A stretch of 64,000 bases of DNA. Source: Chondrocystis sp. NIES-4102. Lineage in GTDB: Bacteria > Cyanobacteriota > Cyanobacteriia > Cyanobacteriales > Xenococcaceae. Positions within the stretch are counted from its first letter, which is position 1, and the number at the start of each line of letters is the position of its first letter. The notes under the pieces were generated by a model. That model was not told the DNA's origin. It worked only from the letters and a program-made list of their open reading frames with translations, and made no database searches. Positions 26,819-36,861 of the stretch are shown piece by piece. The DNA is taken from positions 2,356,001 through 2,420,000 of the forward strand of contig AP018281.1 of the NCBI GenBank assembly GCA_002368355.1. The letters run 5' to 3'. Made by a program: the position numbers and the translations under genes.

Positions 26819-28126
26819 ATGAAAGATCAAATAGTTGAACAGGTAATTGAGCTTGCACGTAAGAAAGGTATTAAAGCAGAAGCATATTATGTTGCTAGTC
26901 GCGATACGCCCATAGAATTTGCTAATAATCGTTTAAAATCTCTCGAAACCAAAGCTTCACAAGGAATTGCTTTAAGAGTAATTGCCGATCAAAAATTAGG
27001 GTTTGCAAGTTCAACTGATTTAACTCGTTTAGAAGATTTAGTAGACGCTGCTATCGCCACTGCCACCATTGGTGATCCTGTGGAATTCGACTTTAGTGAA
27101 AATATAACTTCCATTGAATCTCCCGTTGATTATCAACCACCTAAAACCGAGGAATTTGTCAAGGTGGGGGAAGATTTGATTGAGCAGGTACATAAATATA
27201 ATCCTGAGATTTTAGTAGATGCTAGTTTTCATGTTCGTACAAGTGAGGAGAAACTAGCAACCACTACCGATGTTTATACAGAGCAGTATGGGCAAAGTCT
27301 GAGTGCTACTTTATCAGGAAATTTGGTACGTGGGCAGGACTTTTTACAGGCTTATAGTTATCAAGTAACGCGCGATCGCACTCCTGATTATCAAGAAATT
27401 TTAACTAAACTGTTGGAGAAATACCAACGCGCCCAAACTACCGCCACAATCACTAGTGGTACTTATCCTGTATTATTTACTCCCAGCGCACTCAGCAGTA
27501 CTATGGGTCGGATGTTTGGTACAATTTTTTCAGGTCAATCTATTGTTCAAAAGGCTTCACCCCTAACCGATAAACTGGGAGAGAAAATAGTAGATTCTAG
27601 AATTACTGTCTATGAAGATCCGCACATTGGAGTTTCCGCCTGTGAATTTGACGACGAAGGAGTACCCACCAGTAAAAAGCATTTGATTGCACAAGGGGTA
27701 GTTGAACAATTTTACTGGGATAGACGCTGGGCAGCCCGTCAAGGTATCGAATCTACTGGCAATGGTTTTAGAGGCGGAATATCTCGCCCTAGCCCTAGTT
27801 TGGCTAATATTTGTATCGATCCTGGATCAACCAGTGTGGAAGATTTGATCGCTGATATGGAATCTGGGATTATTGTAGATCAAGTTTTAGGTGCAGGACA
27901 GTCGAATGTCTTAGCTGGAGAATTTTCTGTCAATATAGATTTAGGGTATAAAGTTGAACAGGGAAAAATTGTTGGTAGGGTAAAAGATACAATGGTAGCT
28001 GGCAATATTTTTGAAGCTTTTAGTAATATCGTAGATTTAAGCGATCGCCCTGAATGGGTTGGTAGTAGTGCTTATGTTCCTCACATTCTTTTTGCTCAAT
28101 TAGGAGTAGCAGCTAGACAGTCCTAA
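26819..28126 (+). CDS. TldD/PmbA-family protein, TldE-like
   Basis: A 435-residue member of the TldD/PmbA metalloprotease family. It has the family N-domain (IEFANNRLKSLETKASQGIALRV, in two parts) and the C-terminal beta domain (GNGFRGGISRPSPSLANI, VDQVLGAGQSNVLAGEFSVN). The HExxxH zinc motif of TldD is absent, so it matches the non-catalytic TldE/PmbA partner. TldD-TldE pairs process modified peptides and degrade unfolded peptides. No tldD gene is in the window. Confidence 0.88.
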   Translation: MKDQIVEQVIELARKKGIKAEAYYVASRDTPIEFANNRLKSLETKASQGIALRVIADQKLGFASSTDLTRLEDLVDAAIATATIGDPVEFDFSENITSIESPVDYQPPKTEEFVKVGEDLIEQVHKYNPEILVDASFHVRTSEEKLATTTDVYTEQYGQSLSATLSGNLVRGQDFLQAYSYQVTRDRTPDYQEILTKLLEKYQRAQTTATITSGTYPVLFTPSALSSTMGRMFGTIFSGQSIVQKASPLTDKLGEKIVDSRITVYEDPHIGVSACEFDDEGVPTSKKHLIAQGVVEQFYWDRRWAARQGIESTGNGFRGGISRPSPSLANICIDPGSTSVEDLIADMESGIIVDQVLGAGQSNVLAGEFSVNIDLGYKVEQGKIVGRVKDTMVAGNIFEAFSNIVDLSDRPEWVGSSAYVPHILFAQLGVAARQS

Positions 28127-28206
28127 ATAGTTGATAATTAATAATGGATAATTGATAATTGTTCATTCTTTCAACCATAATCTATTGAGGAAACAGGGAA
28201 TAGGGA

Positions 28207-28959
28207 ATGAAAAAGAGTAAGTTGATGAGATTTTTATTGCCTTTGGTTTTGTGTTTGACAACTTTGTTAACAGGCTGTGTAAACTACGATGTGGGGCTAA
28301 GTTTTGCCACTCCCTATAGTGGTGAGATTACTCAACATATTAAAGTTACAGACACTCTCAATAATCTTGCACCATCTGATAGTAGAAAATGGCTAAATAG
28401 TCTTGAGGAGCGATCGCGACAGTTAGAAGGTAATGTCAAAAAAATTAATGCGACTGAATTGGTGTTAACTATTCCCTTTAGTAATGGTGCAGAATTAGCC
28501 CACAAGTTTAATCAGTTGTTTCAGACAAGTATAGTTCCCAATGCCACTATACCTAAAGGCAAAGCCGATCTAATTCAACTCAATTCCCATATAGACTTAC
28601 ATCAGAGTAATTTAATTTTAGTTGAGCGTAATAGTCTGGATCTGGCGATCGATTTACGAGCTTTAAAGGTTTTGAGTAATCAAGACAAAATTCAAATAGA
28701 TCCAGATTCCCTCGCCAACATAGAATTGCAATTAAATACTCCTTGGCTGGCTCGTAACGTTGCTAGTACGGATAATATTCAACCAATTCGTAACCCACTG
28801 CGCAAAGGCTTGATATGGCAACTGCATCCAGGTGAAGTTAACCATATTCAAGCAGTGTTTTGGCTACCTAGTCCTTTGGGAATTGGCTCTGCCCTAATTA
28901 TTTTATTGATGTTAGGGGGCTTCTTCCTTAAATATCGTCGTTTTCCTGGATTTGCTTAA
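28207..28959 (+). CDS. DUF3153-type lipoprotein
   Basis: A 250-residue exported lipoprotein. The N-terminus has a basic start, a hydrophobic core and a lipobox (LLTGCVNYDV). The middle part is a beta-rich domain (VGLSFATPYSGEITQHIKV), and the C-terminus has a membrane helix (IGSALIILLMLGGFFL) before a short basic tail. These features fit the cyanobacterial DUF3153 family. Function is unknown. It starts 80 bp after the TldE-like gene. Confidence 0.82.
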   Translation: MKKSKLMRFLLPLVLCLTTLLTGCVNYDVGLSFATPYSGEITQHIKVTDTLNNLAPSDSRKWLNSLEERSRQLEGNVKKINATELVLTIPFSNGAELAHKFNQLFQTSIVPNATIPKGKADLIQLNSHIDLHQSNLILVERNSLDLAIDLRALKVLSNQDKIQIDPDSLANIELQLNTPWLARNVASTDNIQPIRNPLRKGLIWQLHPGEVNHIQAVFWLPSPLGIGSALIILLMLGGFFLKYRRFPGFA

Positions 28960-28985
28960 GCGGTATCTCCTTGACACCCAAAATT

Positions 28986-29375
28986 CTAAATTACCGCAAT
29001 ACATTCAATTTCCACCAGCACATCCTTTGGTAAACGGGAAACCTCAACACAGGCGCGGGCTGGGGCAGTATCTTCGGCAAAGTATTGAGCATAAACTTGG
29101 TTCATAGGGGTAAAATTAGCCAAATCACTTAAGAAAACGCTAGTTTTTACCACATTATCCCAAGTTGCTCCTGCTTCAGTTAAGATCGCTTCAATATTCG
29201 CCATCACCTGTTTAGTTTGTGCCGTAATATCTCCCTCCCCAACAATATTGCCAGACTCTGGATCTAAAGGAATTTGCCCTGCCAAAAACAACATTTGACC
29301 CTCCGAGGCGATCGCTTGATTATAGGGACCGACTGGGGCAGGAGCTTTGTTTGTACGAATTACTTTTTTAGACAT
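28986..29375 (-). CDS. ridA: RidA enamine/imine deaminase
   Basis: A 129-residue RidA (YjgF/YER057c) protein that hydrolyses reactive enamines and imines made by PLP enzymes. Hallmarks are [24 protein letters not shown], the catalytic arginine region ([14 protein letters not shown]) and the C-terminal VEIECIAV. The start overlaps the menA stop by 8 bp, so the two are probably translated from one mRNA. The metabolic link with menaquinone synthesis is not evident. Confidence 0.95.
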   Translation of the reverse strand: MSKKVIRTNKAPAPVGPYNQAIASEGQMLFLAGQIPLDPESGNIVGEGDITAQTKQVMANIEAILTEAGATWDNVVKTSVFLSDLANFTPMNQVYAQYFAEDTAPARACVEVSRLPKDVLVEIECIAVI

Positions 29376-30321
29376 GGAGACTAATAACTAATCCTAAAAT
29401 TAATAATAATGAACTAGAAAGATATAAATTTACCGCGATAAACTTACTATTGCTTACCTGATCAGGTAAAGCGTGATTTTTCTGTACATGGGTTGCTAAT
29501 TGCCCAGCAAAGGGTAAACTTCCAAACACAATTAAACACAACATCGGTAGAGTACCAGCAACTATCAAAACCACTGTCAAAATATAAATACTAACAATCA
29601 TTAAAGTTAAGATTTTAGCCCCGTTACTAGTACCAAACCGCACAATAGGAGATCGCTTTCCTGCTGCTAAATCATCTTCTATTTGATGAAAATGGGAGCA
29701 AAATAAAATAATTGAGGTACTTAAGCCGATAATGCTCGAAATAATCAAAGCATTACCCGAAAAAGTCTGTGTTTGAGAATAATAAGCTGCTGATACTGCG
29801 CCTGGGCCGAAAGTAAAAAAACAAATAATTTCCCCCAAACCTAAATATCCTAAACGAAAAGGTGGGCCTTGATAGGTATAGCCTAAGAAGCAGCATAATA
29901 AAACTATTTCCAAAACCGTCCAATCTTGTTGCCACCAAGCTAAAGCAACTACCCCTACAATCCCTAAAACTAAACAAAGATTAGCTACCCAAAATATTAA
30001 GGACTTATTACCAGTTAGATTAACTACTGAATGGGCTTTATGAATATCAATCCCCGTGGACGAGTCAAATACATCATTGCTAAGATTTAACCAGGCAATA
30101 ATTAAAATAGCTGCCCCTATAAAGGTGAGAAAGATTTGCGGATTAAATACATGACTTTGACTATAAGCGATTGCCGTCCCAACTGCGATGGGGGCGATCG
30201 CCACACTGTAGATAGGCGGTTTTATAGCAGCTAACCATAATCGACGGCGATTTGTATGGATATTTTTACAGCTTACATCATCTTGTTGCTGATTTATTGG
30301 GCTTATTTGCTTGGTAGTCAT
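29368..30321 (-). CDS. menA: 1,4-dihydroxy-2-naphthoate phytyltransferase MenA
   Basis: A 317-residue UbiA-type prenyltransferase with about 8-9 membrane helices. The first Asp-rich motif, NLSNDVFD (with DSSTGID), binds the Mg-diphosphate; the second is [14 protein letters not shown]. It attaches phytyl to dihydroxynaphthoate in phylloquinone (vitamin K1) synthesis, the PSI A1 cofactor. The context supports this: menF and menD lie divergently just upstream, about 310 bp away. ridA overlaps its 3' end. Confidence 0.92.
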   Translation of the reverse strand: MTTKQISPINQQQDDVSCKNIHTNRRRLWLAAIKPPIYSVAIAPIAVGTAIAYSQSHVFNPQIFLTFIGAAILIIAWLNLSNDVFDSSTGIDIHKAHSVVNLTGNKSLIFWVANLCLVLGIVGVVALAWWQQDWTVLEIVLLCCFLGYTYQGPPFRLGYLGLGEIICFFTFGPGAVSAAYYSQTQTFSGNALIISSIIGLSTSIILFCSHFHQIEDDLAAGKRSPIVRFGTSNGAKILTLMIVSIYILTVVLIVAGTLPMLCLIVFGSLPFAGQLATHVQKNHALPDQVSNSKFIAVNLYLSSSLLLILGLVISLHV

Positions 30322-30635
30322 CGAGATTATACAAGCTAGGAAGTAACAATGAGCGTAATGATTAAAAATACAATCTTTAGTACCCTATCAGGTATAGTCC
30401 CTAGTGTTTAGATTAGTTTCATGAAAGTTTATCTTCCTGCTTAGTTTATTTGTAAAGATCCCAAATTCAGCAAGAGATACCAGAAAATGCCTTGCGACTT
30501 ATAAGTAAATATACTATGACTATTGCAGCTAGTAGCTTATAATATATATCATAAATTTACTTTTTTTTATTAGCTTTTTACTAATAAACGATTGCTTTAT
30601 TGTTTTAAAAAAATCTCTGTCACAACTTTTTGGGC
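30322..30635. other. Divergent men promoter region
   Basis: About 314 bp between menA (minus) and menF (plus), presumably holding both promoters. It is AT-rich, with a TATAATATATAT-like tract near 30538-30550 that could be a -10 region. No operator or small gene is recognised. Confidence 0.4.
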
Positions 30636-32087
30636 ATGACACAATCTAAAAGTCTTACTTCTTTTGCAACTCAATCTAATAATTTAATTTTAGATAGTAA
30701 TGATCCAGAATTAGAAAATTTTTGGCATAATAAACAGTTGCATTTTACAGTAACTAAGAATACCAAAATTCTCAGTATTAGCTATCAAATTCCTACTATT
30801 GAGCCTCTGGCTTGTTTACAAAAATTTAATAGTTCTGATAGTTTATATTTTTATTGGGAAAACTGTAGTAAACAAGAAGCATTAGCAGCCTGGGGTGTGA
30901 CCATCAGCGACTATGCTCAGTCTGATTCTCGCTTTAGTTATGCTCAAAAATTTGTGAAAAACTGCTTTAAACAAATTACTAAAGTGGGAGACAATAATTT
31001 AGTTGCAGCTAAACCTAGTGTCTTTTGTAGTTTTACTTTTTTTCCTGACCCTAACCAAGGTGAACCTTTTAAATCTGGAACTTTGTTTTTACCCCGATTT
31101 CAAGTAGTAAAAAAAGGCAAAAACTGTTGTTTAATTATTAACTTTCCTTTAAAAGAAGAACGAGATAAAAAAAAATCAATTCAGCAGCTTAAACAAAAAG
31201 TAAATAGTATTAATTGGCAAGATTATAGAATATTTAATACCCAAGCAAATACAAATAATAGCTTATTATCTATTGATCGTTACCAGTCTCAAGATCCCGA
31301 TTACTTTAAATCTGTTGTTGCTTCGGCTTTAAATTTAATTGCAGTAGACAAAATGAGTAAAATTGTACTTGCTCATACGACTGAAATTCAGTCTCCTGTA
31401 CCTTTTAAAGTCGTCGAATCATTAAATAATTTACGCAATTTACATCCAGACTGTTACATTTTCTCTACCAGTAATGGAGAAGGACAACATTTTATTGGGG
31501 CTAGCCCTGAACGTTTAATTAGTGTTCAAAATCAGCAATTAGTAACGGATGCTTTAGCAGGATCTGCCCCTAGAGGCAATAACAACACAGAAGACTTACA
31601 TTTAGCCAACTTACTACTAAAAAATAGAAAAGAAAAACGAGAACATCAAGCAGTTAGTGACTTTGTAATGCAGCGTTTACGCAGTATAGGCTTAAAACCC
31701 CACCAATTACCATTACAATTATTAAAACTATCTAACATACAACACCTCTGGACACCAATTTATGCCCATTTACCAGCAGATATTGAACCATTAGAAATAG
31801 TCGCCCTACTTCATCCAACTCCTGCGGTGGCGGGTGTAGCTACAGAATTTGCTTGTGAAAAGATTCGTCACTATGAAAAGTTTGATCGATCTTTATACGC
31901 AGCACCATTAGGTTGGGTAGATTATGATGGCAACTGCGAGTTTATAGTCGGTATTCGTTCAGCATTAATTGATGGCAACTGCGCCCGTTTATATGCAGGT
32001 GCTGGAATTGTTTCAGGTTCTAATCCAGATAAAGAATTTGAAGAAGTACAGTTAAAATTGCAGTCTCTGCTTAAGGCTATAGTGTAA
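30636..32087 (+). CDS. menF: Isochorismate synthase MenF
   Basis: A 483-residue chorismate-utilising enzyme that converts chorismate to isochorismate, the first step towards phylloquinone. The C-terminal chorismate-binding domain (about 225-480) has KIVLAHTTEIQ, FIGASPERLISV, DALAGSAPRG, HPTPAVAG and the final GAGIVSGSNPDKEFEE motif. I use ATG 30636 (MTQSKS); an in-frame TTG lies two codons upstream. It is followed after 86 bp by menD on the same strand. Confidence 0.93.
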   Translation: MTQSKSLTSFATQSNNLILDSNDPELENFWHNKQLHFTVTKNTKILSISYQIPTIEPLACLQKFNSSDSLYFYWENCSKQEALAAWGVTISDYAQSDSRFSYAQKFVKNCFKQITKVGDNNLVAAKPSVFCSFTFFPDPNQGEPFKSGTLFLPRFQVVKKGKNCCLIINFPLKEERDKKKSIQQLKQKVNSINWQDYRIFNTQANTNNSLLSIDRYQSQDPDYFKSVVASALNLIAVDKMSKIVLAHTTEIQSPVPFKVVESLNNLRNLHPDCYIFSTSNGEGQHFIGASPERLISVQNQQLVTDALAGSAPRGNNNTEDLHLANLLLKNRKEKREHQAVSDFVMQRLRSIGLKPHQLPLQLLKLSNIQHLWTPIYAHLPADIEPLEIVALLHPTPAVAGVATEFACEKIRHYEKFDRSLYAAPLGWVDYDGNCEFIVGIRSALIDGNCARLYAGAGIVSGSNPDKEFEEVQLKLQSLLKAIV

Positions 32088-32173
32088 AATTCCTGCTTTT
32101 CATACATAAGTTTATAGCAATTAATCAGATTATTAACCCCTGGCGAGTAGCTGTTAACTTTTATAATCAGATA

Positions 32174-33910
32174 ATGATTGATTTTCGTAATACAAATACC
32201 CTGTGGGCTTCGATACTCGTCGAAACATTGCATCGCTGTGGTTTAACTATGGCGGTAATTTGTCCAGGATCACGTTCAACTCCTTTAACCCTTGCTTTTG
32301 CTGCTCATCCTCAGATTACAGCCATACCCATATTAGACGAGCGATCAGCAGCTTTTTTTGCTTTGGGGAGGGCAAAAAAAACAGGATTACCTATAGCATT
32401 AATATGTACTTCTGGAACAGCAGGGGCAAATTTCTATCCAGCAGCGATCGAAGCCAAAGAAAGCGGTGTACCAATGATCATTCTAACCGCCGATCGCCCT
32501 GCTCAGTTACGCAATTGTCATGCAGGACAAACCATAGATCAGGTTAAACTTTACGGTAATATACCCAATTGGCAGTGTGAAATAGCTCTACCTGAAGCAG
32601 ACTTAGAAATGTTGAATTACCTACGTCAAAATATCATTCAGGCTTGGGAACAATCACTATTACCTACTCCTGGAGTTGTGCATTTAAATTTACCATTCCG
32701 TGAACCCCTTGCGCCTATAGAACAACCCCACGTTCAACTATTAAGCGATCAATTTTCTAGAAAGAATTTTTTTATTGATCCTTTTTCTCTAGGAAATAAT
32801 CACCCTAGTAGTAATCTCCCTTGGCATCATTGGCAAAATAAATCAGGTATTATTATTGCTGGAATAGCACAACCTCAAGATCCGCAAATTTATTGTCAGG
32901 CGATCGCCAATTTATCGCAAAGATTATCTTTTCCTGTCCTCGCAGAAGCCTTATCCCCTATTAGAAATTACGCTAATCTTAATCCTTATTTAATTTCTAC
33001 CTATGATGCTATCCTGCGCCACCATGATTATTGTCAAGCCTTGATTGCGGATGTAGTAATTCAAATTGGCGAACTTCCTACCAGTAAGCAACTTAGAAAC
33101 TGGCTACAACAGATAAATGTTCCCCGTTGGATTATTGCAGCTAAAATTGATAATTTTGATCCATTACATGGAAAAACTATTCATCTTCAGGTTGCTGTTG
33201 AACAAATAGTTAATCATCCAGACTTTGAGGTTAAATATCCTTCTCAATCAAACTACTGTCAGCAATGGTGTCAATTAGAAGCTCAAACCAGAAATAATAT
33301 AGACAATACTTTAGCCCAGTTAGAGAAAATTCAAGAAAGTAAAGCTGCTTGGTTGCTATCGAAAACTTTACCCCCTGCTACCTCAGTCTTTATTGCTAAT
33401 AGTATGTCCGTGCGCTATGCAGAATACTTTTGGAAACCCAATCAAAGACAATTAATGCCTTATTTTAACCGAGGTGCAAATGGAATTGATGGGACACTTT
33501 CTACTGCTTTAGGGATGGCTTATGGCGATGTGGGAGTATTATTGACTGGCGATTTATCCTTACTCCACGACACCAATGGTTTTTTAATTGATCAACAATT
33601 TCAAGGACATCTGACTATTGTAGTTATCAATAATAGTGGTGGTGGTATTTTTGAGATGCTACCTCTAGCTAATATAGATTCTTTAGCTACCGATTTTGAA
33701 AAATATTTTACTACTCCTCAGTCGGTAAATTTTGCTCAATTAGCTGCAGCTTACAATCTAGAATATCACCGAATAGATAGTTGGCAACAGTTAGAAGGGT
33801 TATTACAAAACCTACCCACCCAAGGAATTAGAATTTTAGAATTAAATTGCGCTCGCCGTCTAGATGCAGCTTGGTTGAAAAGCAAGTTAAATCAATTTGC
33901 CAAAAATTAA
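32174..33910 (+). CDS. menD: SEPHCHC synthase MenD
   Basis: A 578-residue thiamine-diphosphate enzyme that adds 2-oxoglutarate-derived succinic semialdehyde to isochorismate. The N-terminal motif CPGSRSTPL, the catalytic glutamate in LDERSAAFF and LICTSGTAGANFYPA are present. The C-terminal ThDP/Mg motif is GDLSLLHDTNGF with NNSGGGIFEMLP. Length matches the family. It lies downstream of menF and likely shares its mRNA. Confidence 0.96.
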   Translation: MIDFRNTNTLWASILVETLHRCGLTMAVICPGSRSTPLTLAFAAHPQITAIPILDERSAAFFALGRAKKTGLPIALICTSGTAGANFYPAAIEAKESGVPMIILTADRPAQLRNCHAGQTIDQVKLYGNIPNWQCEIALPEADLEMLNYLRQNIIQAWEQSLLPTPGVVHLNLPFREPLAPIEQPHVQLLSDQFSRKNFFIDPFSLGNNHPSSNLPWHHWQNKSGIIIAGIAQPQDPQIYCQAIANLSQRLSFPVLAEALSPIRNYANLNPYLISTYDAILRHHDYCQALIADVVIQIGELPTSKQLRNWLQQINVPRWIIAAKIDNFDPLHGKTIHLQVAVEQIVNHPDFEVKYPSQSNYCQQWCQLEAQTRNNIDNTLAQLEKIQESKAAWLLSKTLPPATSVFIANSMSVRYAEYFWKPNQRQLMPYFNRGANGIDGTLSTALGMAYGDVGVLLTGDLSLLHDTNGFLIDQQFQGHLTIVVINNSGGGIFEMLPLANIDSLATDFEKYFTTPQSVNFAQLAAAYNLEYHRIDSWQQLEGLLQNLPTQGIRILELNCARRLDAAWLKSKLNQFAKN

Positions 33911-34262
33911 AGTGAAATTTTAATAATTATTAAACTACTTATTTTTAAAATTAAAAAGCGTTGGAATATTGCTAAGTTAATAATAAAAGTTAAACAATTA
34001 ATTCCTTCTGATAATTTATTCTCCTCAGACTGTATTTGAGTTACATTAAGAGAGAGGACTAGCTTGGCTTGATAACAGAATCCTGAGATATGCCAATGAG
34101 GCTTGGTGTTTGATTGGGCGATTTCGCCCAGAATGCACATTTTCTATCAATAATGCCAATATCCCCTGGCTACTTCTATTAATATCCTTCTAAATAACCT
34201 GTACTTTTTTGTGCGATAATTCATAAAAGAAAAAAAAATTAATATTTGCTTAATATAAAGCA
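33911..34262. other. Intergenic upstream of rubA, no gene seen
   Basis: About 352 bp. A minus-strand frame here is rejected as noncoding. AT-rich DNA just before rubA (aataaTTAATATTTGCTTAATATAAAG-like, near 34238-34260) may contain its promoter. No RNA or operator is recognised. Confidence 0.4.
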
Positions 34263-34646
34263 ATGAATGACCCATCTAAAGAAGAACAATCAGTTTCAGA
34301 AGTAACTCCAGGAAGAGAAAAAACCCTAGCGCAACAAGCTCCATCGAGTTATGAATGTCGCGCCTGTGGTTATGTATACGTACCTTCCAAAGGAGATGAC
34401 CAGGGAAAAATTCCCGCAGGAACTTTGTTTACCGATTTACCTAGTGACTGGCGTTGTCCTGTGTGTGGAGTGCGCACCACTCAATTTGTAAACATTGGCG
34501 CACAAGGCGCACCTTCTGGTTTTGCTGAAAATTTAGATTATGGCTTTGGAGTTAATCGTCTGACTCCTGCTCAAAAAAATATTTTAATTTTTGGAGCGTT
34601 AGCTTTAGGTTTCATATTTTTCTTAAGCTTATATGGATTAAATTAG
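34263..34646 (+). CDS. rubA: Membrane-anchored rubredoxin A
   Basis: A 127-residue rubredoxin with iron ligands C32, C35, C65 and C68 (ECRACGYVY, WRCPVCG) and a single C-terminal membrane helix (about 103-124). This tailed form is found in oxygenic phototrophs and is needed for photosystem assembly. The order rubA-ycf48-psbEFLJ is strongly conserved in cyanobacteria and supports a role in PSII reaction-centre assembly. The N-terminal 28 residues are polar and probably flexible. Confidence 0.95.
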   Translation: MNDPSKEEQSVSEVTPGREKTLAQQAPSSYECRACGYVYVPSKGDDQGKIPAGTLFTDLPSDWRCPVCGVRTTQFVNIGAQGAPSGFAENLDYGFGVNRLTPAQKNILIFGALALGFIFFLSLYGLN

Positions 34647-34868
34647 CAGTATAAGAGTCAAACCCTCGACGGGTAAAATTGCTGCTGTGGACATAGGGTT
34701 GTAATTTAAGATCAACCTGTAGATTGACCGTTGCTTAGTATAAATATTGACTCTTATCTATTTTGGCGGTGAGGGAAAAAATAATTTTTAATTTTACTGT
34801 TTTTTCTGAAAATTTGCTGTTGAAAAGCTGCAAAAGACCGCTTTAATCTGCCTCAACCAGTCACAAAA

Positions 34869-35882
34869 ATGTTCATGAACTCATTGATCCAAAAATTAAA
34901 ACAAGTAGCTATTTTATTTGCAGTTTGTATATTTTGTATTAGCTGTAGTCAAGTACCTTCAACTGTAACTAATCCTTGGCAAACTTTAACATTGCCAACT
35001 GAGGCAATTTTTGCTGATATCGCTTTCACTAGTAACCAAGATCACGGCTGGCTAGTTGGCACACAAGCAACTTTATTTGAAACCTTTGATGGTGGAGAAA
35101 CTTGGAAACAAAAATCTCTAGAATTAGGAGATGAAAAAGTATCCTTGTCTGCCGTTAGTTTTGATGGTGATGAAGGTTGGATTGTGGGGCAGCCTTCAAT
35201 CCTGTTACACACAGAAGACGGTGGCAGTAGTTGGTCACGGATTCCTTTAAGTGCTAAATTACCAGGCTCTCCCTTGGGAATTACTGCTTTAGGGAAATCA
35301 ACGGCTGAAATGGTGACAAACTTAGGTGCAATATATAAAACCACTAATGGTGGGAAAAATTGGAAGGCTCTAGTAGAGGGAGCGGTAGGAGTTGCAAGAA
35401 ATATTCATCGTTCCAATGACGGTAAATATGTAGCAGTTTCAGCTAAAGGTAATTTCTATTCTACTTGGGAACCTGGTCAGACAGAATGGACTCCTCACCA
35501 ACGGACTTCTTCTCGTCGCTTACAAAACATGGGTTTTAACAAAGATGGTAGTCTTTGGTTATTAGCTCGTGGTGGTCAAGTACAATTTAGTGATGCAGAA
35601 AATTACGAAGAGTGGGATGAGCCTATTTATCCTGAAGTGTCCACAAGTTGGGGCTTTTTAGATGTTGCCTATCGTACTGATGATGAAATTTGGTTAGCAG
35701 GAGGTAGTGCAAATTTACTAGTAAGTCCAGATAAAGGGCAAACATGGTCAAAAGATCGTGATGTGGAAAATTCCCCCTCAAACTTTTATAAAATAGTTTT
35801 TCTTTCACCCCAGAAAGGCTTTATTCTAGGTGAACGAGGAACATTGCTTAAATATGTGCCCACTTCTGGCACGGCTGTTTAA
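34869..35882 (+). CDS. ycf48: PSII assembly factor Ycf48 (HCF136)
   Basis: A 337-residue seven-bladed beta-propeller protein. The signal ends in a lipobox (IFCISCSQ), as in cyanobacterial Ycf48 lipoproteins. Repeated blade motifs include TFDGGETWK, TEDGGSSWS, TTNGGKNWK and SPDKGQTWS (Asp-box like). It acts at the thylakoid lumen side, stabilising newly made D1 and helping reaction-centre formation. It lies between rubA and psbE, with 90 bp to psbE. Confidence 0.96.
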   Translation: MFMNSLIQKLKQVAILFAVCIFCISCSQVPSTVTNPWQTLTLPTEAIFADIAFTSNQDHGWLVGTQATLFETFDGGETWKQKSLELGDEKVSLSAVSFDGDEGWIVGQPSILLHTEDGGSSWSRIPLSAKLPGSPLGITALGKSTAEMVTNLGAIYKTTNGGKNWKALVEGAVGVARNIHRSNDGKYVAVSAKGNFYSTWEPGQTEWTPHQRTSSRRLQNMGFNKDGSLWLLARGGQVQFSDAENYEEWDEPIYPEVSTSWGFLDVAYRTDDEIWLAGGSANLLVSPDKGQTWSKDRDVENSPSNFYKIVFLSPQKGFILGERGTLLKYVPTSGTAV

Positions 35883-35972
35883 TAACTAACTATAGTTAGT
35901 TGTAGGTGGCGACCCTTGTTTCGTATTATGTAAAGAAAGCTTTAAAACTTTTAATAAGGAGAAATAGAACAC

Positions 35973-36218
35973 ATGGCAGGTACTACTGGAGAACGTCCAT
36001 TTTCAGATATTATTACCAGTATTCGTTATTGGGTAATTCATAGCATTACTATTCCAATGTTATTTATCGCAGGTTGGCTATTTGTAAGTACTGGACTTGC
36101 TTATGATGCTTTTGGTACACCTCGCCCTAACGAGTATTTTACTCAAGAGCGTATTGAAGTACCAGTAATTAGCGATCGCTATAATGCGAAGCAACAAATC
36201 AAAGAGTTTAATCAATAA
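35973..36218 (+). CDS. psbE: Cytochrome b559 subunit alpha PsbE
   Basis: 81 residues with one membrane helix. H23 ([11 protein letters not shown]) is the axial haem ligand shared with PsbF. The lumenal tail [21 protein letters not shown] is family-typical (listed here in part). The ribosome site AAGGAG precedes ATG 35973. First gene of psbEFLJ. Confidence 0.98.
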   Translation: MAGTTGERPFSDIITSIRYWVIHSITIPMLFIAGWLFVSTGLAYDAFGTPRPNEYFTQERIEVPVISDRYNAKQQIKEFNQ

Positions 36219-36238
36219 CTATTGTTAACAAAGTATAG

Positions 36239-36382
<144 letters not shown>

Positions 36383-36391
36383 GAGCAGATA

Positions 36392-36511
36392 ATGGATAGA
36401 AATCAAAACCCCAATAGACAACCAGTAGAGCTTAATCGTACTTCCCTTTATTTAGGGTTGCTATTGATTGCAGTCCTCGGTATTCTTTTCTCTAGTTACT
36501 TCTTTAACTAG
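36392..36511 (+). CDS. psbL: Photosystem II protein PsbL
   Basis: 39 residues, ATG 36392 to TAG 36511. The sequence [20 protein letters not shown] followed by a hydrophobic helix ending SSYFFN is diagnostic of PsbL. The ribosome site TAGGAG overlaps the psbF stop. PsbL sits at the PSII dimer interface and supports electron flow at QA. Confidence 0.98.
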   Translation: MDRNQNPNRQPVELNRTSLYLGLLLIAVLGILFSSYFFN

Positions 36512-36570
36512 AATCATAATCGTTTTGAACAAATTTTAATTATTAATTAGGAAGCAGGAGATTTAAAACA

Positions 36571-36690
36571 ATGTTTGCCAATGGAAGAATTCCTTTGTGG
36601 ATTGTTGCCACTATAGCTGGCATGGGTGTCATCACAGTTGTTGGGATCTTTTTCTACGGCTCTTATGCTGGTGTAGGCTCTGCAATGTAG
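36571..36690 (+). CDS. psbJ: Photosystem II protein PsbJ
   Basis: 39 residues, ATG 36571 to TAG 36690. [20 protein letters not shown] then [13 protein letters not shown] matches PsbJ. It is a single-helix subunit near the plastoquinone channel. Last gene of the operon, followed by a clear terminator. Confidence 0.98.
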   Translation: MFANGRIPLWIVATIAGMGVITVVGIFFYGSYAGVGSAM

Positions 36691-36743
36691 AGTTCCCTAG
36701 CTATCTAAGTTACACCAACAGATGTAGAATCAATTAATATTAA

Positions 36744-36779
36744 ACCGCCTAGTATAATCAACTTGGCGGTATTTTTTTG
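36744..36779 (+). terminator. Rho-independent terminator of psbEFLJ
   Basis: ACCGCC (36744-36749) pairs with GGCGGT (36765-36770), followed by ATTTTTTT. Stem, loop and U-run are canonical and lie 54 bp after psbJ. Confidence 0.9.
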
Positions 36780-36861
36780 TTTATTATTCGATTCTGCTTT
36801 TCAATACGTTATGGTTGAAAATATCTTAAATAATTCTTTATCTAGTTAACCTGCTTTTAAT

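Noticed and set aside
33907-34140. Minus-strand frame of 77 codons after menD
   Set aside because: No family likeness, very AT-driven composition, overlaps the menD end and has no ribosome site.
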